Notes under the pieces: model-generated | What the model was told of the DNA's origin: nothing | The model's database searches: none | What the model saw: the letters and a program-made list of their open reading frames with translations, nothing else | From: Kappaphycus alvarezii | Taxonomy: Eukaryota; Rhodophyta; Florideophyceae; Gigartinales; Solieriaceae | Assembly: GCA_002205965.3 (NCBI GenBank) | Contig: NADL03000483.1 | Coordinates: forward strand, 992,001-1,056,000 | DNA length: 64,000 nucleotides | Reading direction: 5' to 3' | Shown: positions 54,609 through 64,000 of the stretch, piece by piece | Numbering within the stretch: position 1 is the first letter of the stretch | Layout: each line of letters starts with the position of its first letter | Program-made: the position numbers and the translations under genes

Positions 54609-55663
54609 TAGGGGAGGCTAGATAACAGTGTAACCGTTTTCATTTTCTGGGGAGGAGTTTCGAATGGACAGCTCAATTCTCCAGGATTCAGCACACCATT
54701 CCTGATGCTTTTTGTGAATGAATTTAAGAATGCAACTCGTTTTGGACCAACATACATCAAAAGTTCGAGTTTTGCTTGCCAGAGTGCCCGCGAGAGATCT
54801 CATGTAGGTTCATTGAGACCAAAGATCCTTGTCACTCGAACATACTTGCGACGTCAAAGGTATCAGAGAGAGAGTCATCGTCAGGTTCATTAGTTTATTC
54901 ATCAACGGTAACAACTCTTTGTTGGTGGTTGGTTGAGTTCCGATAAGCTAGTTCACGTATACGCTCCATTGTATAGACATAAGTGATTTCTTGTCCTAGT
55001 ACAGGGGCGGGAGCACCGAAACTCCACCTTGGAGTGCTTAAAGTTCGCGGGGAAGCTCAACCACGTTATAAATCTTTGAGAAGACAAAACAAGCACTTTC
55101 TATCTCCTGAAGAAGCGATTGAGCAGTTACTAGCCGAATTTATTCAAAGGCAGCGCGTATTGGAGCTCCTATATATCTTCTATCGGCAAAAATCAGTACG
55201 TCTTCATCCTCAACTGAGTGTACAACATTGTTGACCCATTTTCCAAACTTACCTCCTCGACTAAAGAAGTAGATCTCCCGTTTATTTGGCAGGGCTGAAG
55301 CGGAGACTGTATGAAGTTTTGATCCTTTCGAAACAAGCTGCAGAGAAGGACGATATGTCTGTTCGACATTATTATTCTACAGCTCTGAAGTCACTGGACA
55401 CAGGTCAAGTCCAACTATAGCAGGGTTGTATCCACAAAAGAGTTCAAAAAAACTCATTTTCTTGCTTCCAAGCAGTATGTTCGATAATAAAGCTCTACAA
55501 TGTACTCAGTTTCTTGAGAAGGTAATTTTCCTGCTCTCTCTGAAATCCTCGGCGTCTTTGAGTAGCTGGGGAGGGAGCCGGATGACGGTATTTTTTCGTG
55601 CAACCAGACCAAACTTGCTGTGATGGAGAGCATATCACTGCTTAAACTGTATTACGATGTGAT

Positions 55664-56241
55664 TTAATGCATCGAGAAAAGAGCTCTTTTTGAATTCCGG
55701 AAGACCAGACACGATATTCGGAGGACCATGAAAACTGCACTATATGGTCTCAAAGCGCAGAGAGACTTGCTCCATTTCCCGCATTCGGAGGATATGGGCA
55801 GCTGAATATACTGTTGAGTAATGTAATATGTGCAGTATCGGCATATTGTGCATTTCTTGAACGAATACGAAGTCGACTTACACGTTCTGGTTGAACGGGA
55901 CAAGCAAAACAAAAATGGAGACTTTTCCCCTCCATACAGAAAGTCCTGTGGACTCACATGTGCGACATTTGACCCTTACAGACTGGAGGGATTGCTTGAG
56001 GACTGGCCTAAGGATATTGGCTGTCTTGCAAGTCTCTATCATGTCTTTAAACGGGAGGTGAGTGTAGCAATGGAGTTTCATGGCGGAACCATTTGTCATA
56101 TTCCCATCCTTCATCTTCTCCGGTGTGATTATACCGGCAAAACACTTGGATGTGAGGGGTTCCAGTTGGCGTTAAGACAGTAAGTAGGACTTGAAAGAAG
56201 CTTTCCCGGATAGAACCAGGTTGAGGTACGTTCTCTTTCAA
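55664..56241 (-). pseudogene. Relic D integrase start
   Basis: LHCYTHLPFKDMIETCKTAN, ILRPVLKQSLQSVRVKCRTC and STGLSVWRGKVS read as the zinc-binding region (H...H...C..C) of a Copia integrase. The core DD-E is not recoverable in the next block (55957-55664). Confidence 0.5.
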
Positions 56242-56412
56242 TTCAAGTTAACAGGCGCAACAGTATCTGTGTACGTATGCAGAAAAAGATTTCCTTGTGG
56301 AGAACCCAAGCTAGGGTGGACAGAAGTTTTTCAGCCCCAAGGCAGTTTGACTGTGATATTATTGCATTACCCAGCAAAAGCAATCCGTTGCCCTTAGTGA
56401 CATAGAAGGGTA

Positions 56413-56653
56413 TCAATAGGTAAGTCCCCAGAATTTCCTGGTGTTAAAGATCCCAAAATCCGACTGCCCCCTTGGTTTTACTGCAATAATCGCCATAACC
56501 ATGGATAAACTGTTCGCAACCAAGTGGTCCGATCTTAGATTCGAGTCCAGGAGAGAGATCAAATGTCGCAGTGGACTGAATTCCCCAGGCAATTCGAGTA
56601 CATCCCCCATCTAAGATTTTATTAGGATCACAACGTCCCGAATTGACGTCCAA
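56413..56653 (-). pseudogene. Relic D protease-like segment
   Basis: Two overlapping frames with RCDPNKILDGGCTRIAWGIQ (a D-G-x motif in place of D-S/T-G), IGPLGCEQFIHGYGDYCSKT and KGAVGFWDL. Placement between gag and integrase supports retropepsin; the motif is weak. Confidence 0.4.
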
Positions 56654-56942
56654 GTAGGCTCTGGGACTTGCAATCAGGCTTAATTACCCCCCGCCTGCCC
56701 GGAGCCTGGATGAAAAATCGAAGAAGATTTATCTTGCTTTGAGTTTCTACCGCCTTTACTGGGCTTTTTGAGCGATTTGAAGGAGGAACTTTTGCATTCA
56801 GCACTTCCTCTGTAGTGTTATCCAGATCCGCAAGCGAACCAGTATCCAGAGTCTTCTCCTTTCTCTGTTCCCTTGGGATGAGATCGCCGGATTGCTGGGG
56901 CCTCAATGATATTTTTCTTTTCCTCTTGCACTTTCCGTGATC

Positions 56943-57657
56943 TTATAAAGAACCAGGGCGCCCTTGTGTGCACCTGGACACAACTAAAGGCTTCATAGGC
57001 AGGAAAGTCTCTTGAAAATTGATTGCTATCAGAGACTCCACATCTTCAGCCGATACATGTCCGGAGGTAGTCGAGCTTAAGAGGTTCCACAGTACTGCAA
57101 CAGCGTCTTCGAGGTTCAGAAGACAAGGGTTCATAGATTCTCCTATATTTTCCTGAATTAGCGCAAAAAAAGAGTGATGTGAGAGTCTATTTCTTTCGTT
57201 ACAGAAGACAAAGCAGCTAGGGACTCCCTGAAATTCTTCCAAAAATCATTAAATTCTCTCCTTTTTAACTTTTTTACAGCCTTTTGCGATACCAAAACGA
57301 GGCCTTTGAGATCTGAAAGGCACCCAACAATCATAAGGAGTTTCTCATTCAACGACTTCGGAACTTTCACATGCTGAGGGTTGTCTTCCTTGTCGCCAAA
57401 CAGGATATGGTTGGGCTTGCCTTGAGTCAAAGTAACTTCCTCAAAACTGGCTTTATTGAGCAAATTGCTCGCAATCACCTCCCAAGTTGGAAAGATGAAG
57501 ATTTTTTGGCTTGCATAAGGTGTTCTGAGGCCAGGCCGCGGAAGCAAGAGACGAAGAGAGCAAGCTTTTCATTTTTGGGGCGATCGCGGTTCGACACCTT
57601 GTCGAACGAAGAGAGAGTCTTGGAACCATCGCTATAGGAGGATCTTCCGCAATTCAC
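56943..57657 (-). pseudogene. Relic D gag
   Basis: The minus frame carries LNKASFEEVTLTQGKPNHIL, VPKSLNEKLLMIVGCLSDLK, EFNDFWKNFRESLAALSSV and, one frame over, LNLEDAVAVLWNLLSSTTSG with EDVESLIAINFQETFLP. Helical, capsid-like, continuous in sense with the later domains. The call depends on position upstream of a protease and integrase; the family was not recognised on its own. Confidence 0.5.
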
Positions 57658-58820
57658 TCAATAATTTCCCTCAGGGCAACCATTTCATTCTCTCGCTTAT
57701 AGTTGATCACTCTTTTTGTCTGTGACTCACTGAAACCAGATTTTTATGCACTCGGTAAGCCACGATCGTACAGATGACGAGCGAGGGTTACGAGGACAGT
57801 CTTGTCGAGTTTATCCGCAATTTCTCGGCAGAGGTCTTGACGGGGTCTACCCAGCGAGCGATCTTGCGATCTCGAAGTTCTTTCTTCGGGGAGAAGGTTG
57901 GTCCATCAACTGCTCCCCGATACTTTGACTTTGATATGTTCCCTGGGCCCATAACTGTGGTATTCTTGGGAATGTACTGCGGTTAGTACCTGACGCTTAG
58001 ATTGCGCACAGCGACAGGTAACGGAGCAAGCGGAGCGAATTTTCGGCTTTGGGAAGGTGGAAAGGCACCAATGTACCCGCTCGGCATGGAGTCTACGAGT
58101 CCTTTTTTTCCCTCCTCGTAATTGCCAAGTTGTTCTTTATTCCTTATGTACGATATAGTACCCAAAAACCGGGGCGCTTGTCAGCCCCCAGTGCATGGCA
58201 ACCCTAAATAACTCTGGTTAGTTTCTGAGTAAAATATCCATGGCAAAATTACACTATTACAGAGACAGTGTGTTCGGAAAACTCTTGAATCCATCCGTCG
58301 GGTGGAGGGGGAAAGAAACGACAAGGTACAGTTGTTGGTGCGTGATAAAGGACAAATGAATAACTTTCTGCGCATAAAGTCAAGGAAAACTCAAATAATG
58401 TAAAATTTTCGGTTAAACCTATGCTTTCAAGAATTCCACGAATGGGACGTTGATTTACCGAGTGATCTAATTATTTGATTAGTAAACTACTAATGTAGAG
58501 CCTTTTTACGTAAAGTTGTTTATATGAAAACAGATCGGTTTAGAAGTTTATACTACAGTCTTGAGTATACTTCGTATTTGATATTGTTCCCTATTTTATA
58601 CGGTGCACACAATACAGCATAACGATAAAGAATCCTTGATATAGAGTTGAACATGTACTAATAATGACTCTAAAATCTTATTAATAATCAACAGCATAAA
58701 TCACCTCCGATTCTTCTCGTTCAACCTTTACATAAATGCCGACAACAGCAACCATCCTGATTTTTCCAAATTCTGCCGTTGAAAATCGCCAACCACAACA
58801 CTGACCCCGTAATATTCTGT

Positions 58821-59045
58821 CAACTGCAAGAACCAAATGTCCAAAACTTTCAACTGCTACCCCCATTATCCCACCCTCAACTGCGAAACTACCATCTCCC
58901 CACAATTTCAATCATACTCGTGAAATACTTATGTAGAACACACTCCCGTCCCGCAATTTCAACTGAAACCTGGTTCCCTTCATCCTATGCCATATAAAGA
59001 TTGCGGTCGAGCTCAACTGCGAAAAACACCAGTCTCAAATCCCCC
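58821..59045 (+). repeat. Degenerate short tandem repeat with CAACTG starts
   Basis: The word CAACTG occurs at 58821, 58851, 58878, 58960 and 59014, so spacings are 30, 27, 82 and 54, close to multiples of 27. Units are otherwise poorly alike. Probably an old minisatellite; chance is possible. Confidence 0.35.
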
Positions 59046-59966
59046 AATATCAAACTTTGTAACTTTATCATTCCCCGCACCATCGATTGAATTAAAAACC
59101 ATTCCAAACCGATATTGGTTGAGGTCCCATAACCAAAGCACTTCCGTCCCGTATCCCTCCGCCCCCACGATCAACCAAGACATCCAACCCTCCTAAAACA
59201 TGGTCTTTGAGCCTCCTGTTCCGCAACACTCGACGGAAACACCCGCTCGTGCCGCATCCTCAACCAAAACTCCCCTCTTTCTAATGTCTACCGATTTCAA
59301 ACGGGATTTTCGGGGGTTGAATGGAATCCCTTCTTGAATGAGACCAACTTTTGTCCCGATTACAACCATTTTCAGAACCATCACCCCTTTCTCGATTACA
59401 ATTAAAAACGCTTCGACCACTGAAGTAACTTCTCTGATGATAGAAAACATGTAACACGGTGTATAGCATGATACATACAATCATAGCGGGAATTGGAGAA
59501 AGTGCCAGGGTCTGCCTAGAACATTGTTTGAAGTTTTTTAAGTGCTTGGCGATTTGGAGTCCGCGGTCGCATGCACTGAGAATGTCGATCTCTATGGGAA
59601 TAGGTTGCTGGCAAGGGGAAATGTGAGAGCTGAAAAGCCATATCATCAAGCGATTCCAGCATCCATTCCTTGTACGTATTTCGATCATCTATCATTGCAG
59701 CCAGTTTCTTTGTTTTCGAATTCAATTTGTGTATTACGTCGCTTACTATTTATTGTAACAAATCGAGCAGCACCTTGTTCTTAATGTTTTAAACCTCCCC
59801 CTTTAATTATTTACTTTGAGGTACAAAGTGGAAAAGTCCTAGCACATTCATTAATTACTCCTTTGTTAGGCTGACCTATTTTGTCGCTGCGCACAATATT
59901 TCTTTCGACTATTCTGACTTAGAAAAAGAAGCAAGTTACCCGACTTTAGGTCAATGTAAGTAAAAT

Positions 59967-60010
59967 TTCCCTGATCAGGGAATGGATTTGGTGGGCCCGC
60001 GGGCCCACCA
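59967..60010. repeat. Two adjacent perfect palindromes
   Basis: TTCCCTGATCAGGGAA (59967-59982) is followed after a few bases by a 22-bp GC-rich palindrome (59989-60010) with half-site TGGTGGGCCCG. They lie 146 bp before the Harbinger transposase 2 frame and could be fused terminal repeats or a cruciform site. No function is shown. Confidence 0.6.
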
Positions 60011-60155
60011 GCAACACATTATGATGTCTCGAACCCCCGGATTTCAATTTTATATCTATTTCGGAAAGCAGTATAAATGGTACTCAGCGCGCCTATGCAC
60101 TAGATAATACTTTCGACAGCCATCTTCTGTAAAAAAAATTCGTTGAGAAAATCTA

Positions 60156-60870
60156 GTGAGGTGTGTGAGTGCCAAAGCGTCGGTGGTGACCCCGGAGTCT
60201 CACTGCGACGCGTTGTTTGGCACTAAATTTATGTTGTTATCGATCAAGAGGATCTATGGCTGCATTATGTATCTTTTTGGGCTAACTGGCGCTACAGCTT
60301 CTAAATTTCTTCGATTTGGACTGAGAGTATTGCTGAAAAAGTTATCGAGAGATGAAGGTGCAAGAATACCAATGCCCGATGACGCGGAGATTGAGCGGTT
60401 CAAAACAGCATTCAGGGAGAATTATTCCCTTTTGAGAATTTTATATGCCGTCGCAGATGGATTAAATCTTTATCTTCAGCAAATTTCTAACGTCATGATA
60501 CAGAACATGTTTTGTTATGACTGGCAGCACTACAATTATGTTTCTAATGTGTTTTTCTTTTCTCCATCTGGTTTGATCGTCGCATGTGCAATTACCGCAC
60601 CTGGAAGCATATACGACTCTGCAATTACAGAATAGGGATCAGTATGCAGCAAACTAGAGGTCTTTTATGAGAAAACAGGAGGTATATGTGTGATTGATTC
60701 CGCATTTAGTAAGGAAAATTACCTATTTTTGCTGAAACCTTCCCAGAATGTGCCGGTTTCGTCTTCTATCAGTGTTATTCAGCTTGTGCGACAAGCCACA
60801 TCCGCTTTTGAGAGCTAGGAATGGTGAATTTGTGCTCTAAAATGGTGTTTTCCCCGCATTCGGGATCGGA
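60156..60870 (+). pseudogene. PIF/Harbinger (DDE_Tnp_4-type) transposase 2
   Basis: One frame reads LLRILYAVADGLNLYLQQIS (first catalytic Asp in ADG), MIQNMFCYDWQHYNYVSNVF, FFSPSGLIVACAITAPGSIY, then DSAITE (second Asp) and a TAG. It resumes in the same frame with CSKLEVFYEKTGGICVIDSAF (third Asp) and LFLLKPSQN. These are typical DDE_Tnp_4 motifs. The single stop at 60633-60635 and a short C-terminus suggest a relic, but the three acids remain. It differs in sequence from transposase 1 at 43-44 kb. Confidence 0.8.
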
Positions 60871-61026
60871 TGGCTTACAAGGAAGAGGCCACCCCAAACA
60901 TGTACTGCATCTTTGTCTGCTGCTGTTGAATTTGCGCACACAAGCAGTGTGCCTCAATCAGATCTTGTAGTTCTCCGTGCCCCATCTCAGTAGAGAAGCC
61001 AATATGATTCTGGAGCAAACAACTTT

Positions 61027-61510
61027 CTAGTGTATATGTTCATTCCTGTGTTTATCTAAGAAGTAGATGACACGAAAAGTGTCTGAATGGGATTCATTTG
61101 CTTCTATTGCTGCATCCATAAGCAGTGGAGCTGCTGCCATGGTCTGCACTGGGATCATCTGACGTGAATTTCCACTAGCAAGTACCATCAGCAAAATTCG
61201 CATATTTGACTCTCGTGCCTTCCTATCCTCATCTTGTTCCAATCCTTTTTGCCTTTCCTGGTAACTTCTACATCGCCCCCCTTCCTAGCGGTCTTCCTCT
61301 CGCAGCTGGTCTTCTCTGAGAATTTTCTGCCTATTCTCCTCCCGTTCCTGCTCAAAACTCTCCCGCGCTGCAGTCAGTAACTCCTGTTCCTGTAGTATGC
61401 CTGCCCTAATAAGCTCTGTAACTCCAGCGTTTATCCATGTTTTGATCTCCTTCCCCGTTTGTGGATAATATGGAACGCAGGTCCCGGCGAAGATGGCGTT
61501 CTGGACCTTA
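61027..61510 (-). pseudogene. Accessory coiled-coil ORF converging on Harbinger transposase 2
   Basis: The minus frame reads TWINAGVTELIRAGILQEQE, LLTAARESFEQEREENRQKI, LREDQLREEDR, a TAG, then EQDEDRKARESNMRILLMVL and ends HRNEHIH. It is a Glu/Arg-rich helix expected to form a coiled coil. Transposase 2 runs toward it from the other side, the same convergent layout as at 42-44 kb. A second protein is normal for PIF/Harbinger elements, so this may be it; no DNA-binding motif is seen. Confidence 0.45.
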
Positions 61511-62162
61511 AATTGGATTCTACTGGTCCATTTTTCTCTTTATCACTTCTCTAGGCATCTGAACCTTCTAATACTAACGCCTTTCCCTCCTCACCACCAT
61601 CTGAAAAGAATCTGTATCATCGCCATACCCATTCTCTCATACCATCTCGTGCGTTCATCTCTGCTCGTATTTCTGTCGCCCTCAGAACTTAGTTCGGTAT
61701 TTTCAGATCTCCGCTTGCTTTAACCCGATTACGGTAGAGTATGGCGAGCTTGTGGCGAAGGGGATCAAAAGGTCGGTTTTCCCCTGGGCAACGATACTGG
61801 TGTATATGCGCTACATCGTCCCATTCTTCACCTCCAACAACTGGATGCTCGCCGAGAACTTCTATAAACTCTCAAGTTAGAGCTCTGTAAAAGAGACTCC
61901 TTGTCATCCAGTCCCACAACAAGGAGCATTGCCGTCAGATTTTTGCTGCCTGCGCAGACCAGAGCTCCGTCGGCTAAAACTGCATGTATTTGCACGCACA
62001 GGTTTCTCACGCGAGGGTCTGAGCAAAAGACGAGAAGAAGCGGGCGCGGATACGTTTTGACATATGTGGCGTGTCGCAGGGGATACCGTTACGTTGCATC
62101 CATATTCATCTACGGGGGGAGGTGGTGGTGGCAATGGCAATGCAACTTGTACCAGCATGGGG
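61511..62162. other. No recognised gene
   Basis: Minus-strand frames continue upstream of the accessory ORF and may hold its decayed N-terminus; nothing certain. Confidence 0.4.
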
Positions 62163-62520
62163 TGTTGGGACGGGTAACGGAGAGTTCAGCTTCACGGACT
62201 GGCTCGGAATGAGGTATTTTTTCTTCTGAATCTGGAAATAGCATTAAGGGCTGACGAGGTAATGTGACCATTGACTGGTAGACGGTAAGATAAGTACAGA
62301 AGGAGTAGTTATGAGAATCGCAAGACCGGAGGGGAGTAAAACTGCTTCAGCAACAGAGTGCGGGAGGAACTGATCCGTCTCTGAAATAACAGAAAACAAT
62401 TGTGTGCTCAACATGACGAATCAACCAATACAGCCTGTCCTCAACACAAAATAGTATAAAAGCTGGCGAGAAACCCCGAGTCAGCGAGAAATAAAGATGG
62501 CATCAGTCTACATTCTCACA
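62163..62520 (+). repeat. Putative 5' LTR of element C
   Basis: It starts TGTTGGGACGGG and ends TTCTCACA, 358 bp, similar in length to LTR A. TATAAAAG at 62455-62462 is a likely TATA box. The end is fixed by the primer site; the start is not fixed, since the second LTR is not in view. Confidence 0.55.
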
Positions 62521-62530
62521 GGTTATGAGC
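62521..62530 (+). promoter_or_regulatory. Primer-binding site of element C (initiator tRNA-Met anticodon region)
   Basis: GGTTATGAGC after ...TCTCACA is complementary to GCUCAUAACC of initiator tRNA-Met anticodon arms (yeast-type sequence). It has the same position and type as in element A, with one base different from the A site. Confidence 0.6.
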
Positions 62531-62772
62531 TTCGACGCTTCCACCTGCTAACTGTCTCACTACCAGTCTCAAGACCCGTTACCTCCCTTCCCCCGCCGCA
62601 GGCCTACACATCCACTCCGGATACGCCTCCCACCGTCTCAGCGCCCTCAGCCAGAGACCTCCGAGCCGCCAAACGGACAGCCCAGGCCCCGTACAGCGAC
62701 ATTACGCTCGAACTCATCCGACTCGCAGCACATAACACACAACCACTTTCCAACTCCCCAATCACCCACATC

Positions 62773-63427
62773 ATGGAATCAATAAAAATTGCAAAGATTG
62801 CTAAGTTGGACAAATCCAATTACGCACCTTGGCTCATTTCTATCAAAGCCTGCGCTGCATCGATCAACGCACGTACCCACGCCAACTCCGACCCCTAGCT
62901 CTCCGTTGATCTCGCCCAACGGAAAATCTACGAAGACAAACAAGAAGTCCTCATTGGACCCTCATCGACTACACCCCCCCGACGTAGCCAACCTCTTCAT
63001 CCAACCGGACGCCGATCTCACTACATGCCTGCTCAATAACGCTATAAAGCAACACCTCGCCAACAACAAGGGCAGTGATCACCGCTACCTCAAGTCCGTC
63101 GCAGAGACGATCAAGATGCAGGAATTTCAAGATATCATGGCATACCTCTAGCAGCACGAAGCCATCCGCGAACGCATGATCAATGCGAAATATCCAGACA
63201 TCGAAAACCTAAGCAACTCAGTCGATTTCATTATAGAAGTCCTCAAGGGTAAGCCGTACACCGTCACTATAGGCATGCACATGCTCGCCAACAAACCCAC
63301 TGGCGGTAAGGACCTCGTTCATAAATACAGCAAACTTGTCCACTTCTCCACCAACCGCGATTCTTCATCCTCCGATCATCCACCTGCATCAAACACCCCA
63401 CCGTCGCGACCCTCTCGAAACTCCTGA
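62773..63427 (+). pseudogene. Element C gag
   Basis: It starts MESIKIAKIAKLDKSNYAPW, where 'L...NY..W' is the hallmark of Copia gag N-termini. A TAG at 62896-62898 and a frame change near 62980 interrupt it. The second frame gives DADLTTCLLNNAIKQHLANN, IKMQEFQDIMAYL, a TAG, and NLSNSVDFIIEVLKGKPYTV. A Pro/Ser-rich end follows. Where a zinc knuckle would come, sequence is decayed. Confidence 0.7.
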
Positions 63428-63779
63428 GGAAAGTACGCTCCCTACGCCCCGACCCCCGCCCGACTCGCGGTTTATTTCAATAATATCAGCATCACATAGC
63501 AATTGATTTTGCCAAACCCAGGCACAGGACGACCAGTGTCGGCACTCTAATCATCCACGCCACAAATGCGGCAAAACCGACGCCAAACAGGTTCAAATCC
63601 ACTACTCCAAATTGGCACAGGAACTCCACAACATATTAAACACATACCAGACGACCACCGACAACCCAGCCGACCATTCTGAAGGCAAGTACTTCCTTGA
63701 TTCCGTTGCCCACCCCACACTCCTCGCCAATCCCACTCTCTCCATGACCAACTTAAACCCCACATCCCAACACTAATCG

Positions 63780-64000
63780 CCACAGATCACCAATCTGAAT
63801 GAACGCATCGCGGCAAAATTACGCTACAGACGACACTGATTAATTGCATCACACTCACGGCCTTGGCCAACCTGGACCCCAAGCGCAACCTCATCTCAGT
63901 CCGCGCCCTGGCCACTCGATATGCACCAATTATCTTCACCGCAACACTTTCATTAATTACCAAGCACCATCAAGACGAATGCGCAGTCATCGGCAAAGCT
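63780..64000 (+). pseudogene. Element C protease end
   Basis: ALANLDPKRNLISVRALATR then YAPIIFTATLSLI reads as the end of a Copia protease ('L.V....NLISV..L...'). The catalytic D-S/T-G part upstream is not readable. The window ends inside the following region. Confidence 0.5.

Larger units (their letters stand above)
53351..57657 (-). mobile_element. Copia-type retroelement relic D, minus strand, domain order retained
   Basis: Reading leftward from 57657: gag (57657-56943), a linker with PGRRGVIKPDCKS (about 56700), protease-like part (56653-56413), integrase start (56241-55664), a decayed stretch, RT (54608-54189), and connector plus RNase H (53999-53351). Gag-PR-INT-RT-RH is the Copia order. 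Each block has its own frame and stops. No LTR pair or target duplication could be found, in line with an old insertion. It differs clearly in sequence from elements A, B and C. Confidence 0.65.
57658..60100. other. No recognised gene; repeat and palindrome features
   Basis: Short frames only. The top strand is pyrimidine-rich at 58770-59190 and contains a degenerate CAACTG repeat (separate entry). Two palindromes lie at 59967-60010 (separate entry). Confidence 0.5.
62163..64000 (+). mobile_element. Copia-type element C, 5' part (cut by window end)
   Basis: A putative LTR (62163-62520), a primer site at 62521-62530, gag from 62773 and a protease end near 63840-63990 run to the window edge. 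The 3' LTR lies outside, so the LTR start is a guess from TGTTGGGA and the CA end before the primer site. Confidence 0.7.

Overview
This is a nuclear fragment of a photosynthetic eukaryote. A red alga of the florideophyte type is the best guess (inference). Reasons: intron-poor nuclear genes (one has two short GT-AG introns, one has one, the rest none), a plant-type photolyase/hydrolase fusion, two proteins with twin-arginine signals that suggest import to a thylakoid lumen, and a compact gene island inside a dense field of decayed transposable elements. Host genes use TAA, TAG and TGA stops with the standard code.

Layout. 1-5946: a Ty1/Copia LTR element (A) inserted in a Tc1/mariner relic. 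7.3-10 kb: minus-strand relic of an unusual piggyBac-like transposase carrying a YqaJ-type nuclease. 10.9-13.2 kb: Helitron relic. 16167-22838: a complete, recent Copia-type element (B) with a perfect 5-bp target duplication. 23.7-24.4 kb: a second fragment of the piggyBac/YqaJ family. 25.2-39.7 kb: the host gene island, holding a PPME1-type phosphatase methylesterase, CCT2 chaperonin, a CANT1-type apyrase, a PH-domain protein kinase, a putative lumen protein, the photolyase/hydrolase fusion, a weak basic ORF and a PGM-like lumen protein. 40.1-41.6 kb: Tc1/mariner element with intact TIRs. 42.0-44.2 kb: PIF/Harbinger element. 44.6-48.4 kb: the best copy of the piggyBac/YqaJ element. 48.9-52.4 kb and 53.3-57.7 kb: strongly decayed Copia relics on opposite strands. 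60.1-61.5 kb: second PIF/Harbinger element. 62.2 kb to the end: the start of a further Copia element (C), cut by the window edge.

How the genes work together. The host genes form no pathway. They are housekeeping genes packed in convergent and divergent pairs: 70 bp between the PPME1 and CCT2 stops, 85 bp between the apyrase and kinase stops, and a shared TTATAA giving both stops of the lumen protein/photolyase pair. CCT2 and the apyrase are conserved along their length but carry one and two frame breaks, each matching the loss of one base. This looks more like consensus error than decay, but reads are needed to tell.

The most interesting system is the piggyBac-like element. A nuclease of the YqaJ/lambda-exonuclease type (D, E-x-K and Q motifs) lies between the second and third acidic motifs of the DDE transposase, and a cysteine-rich tail follows. 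Three decayed copies are present. All family assignments come from reading motifs by eye; no database search was possible.
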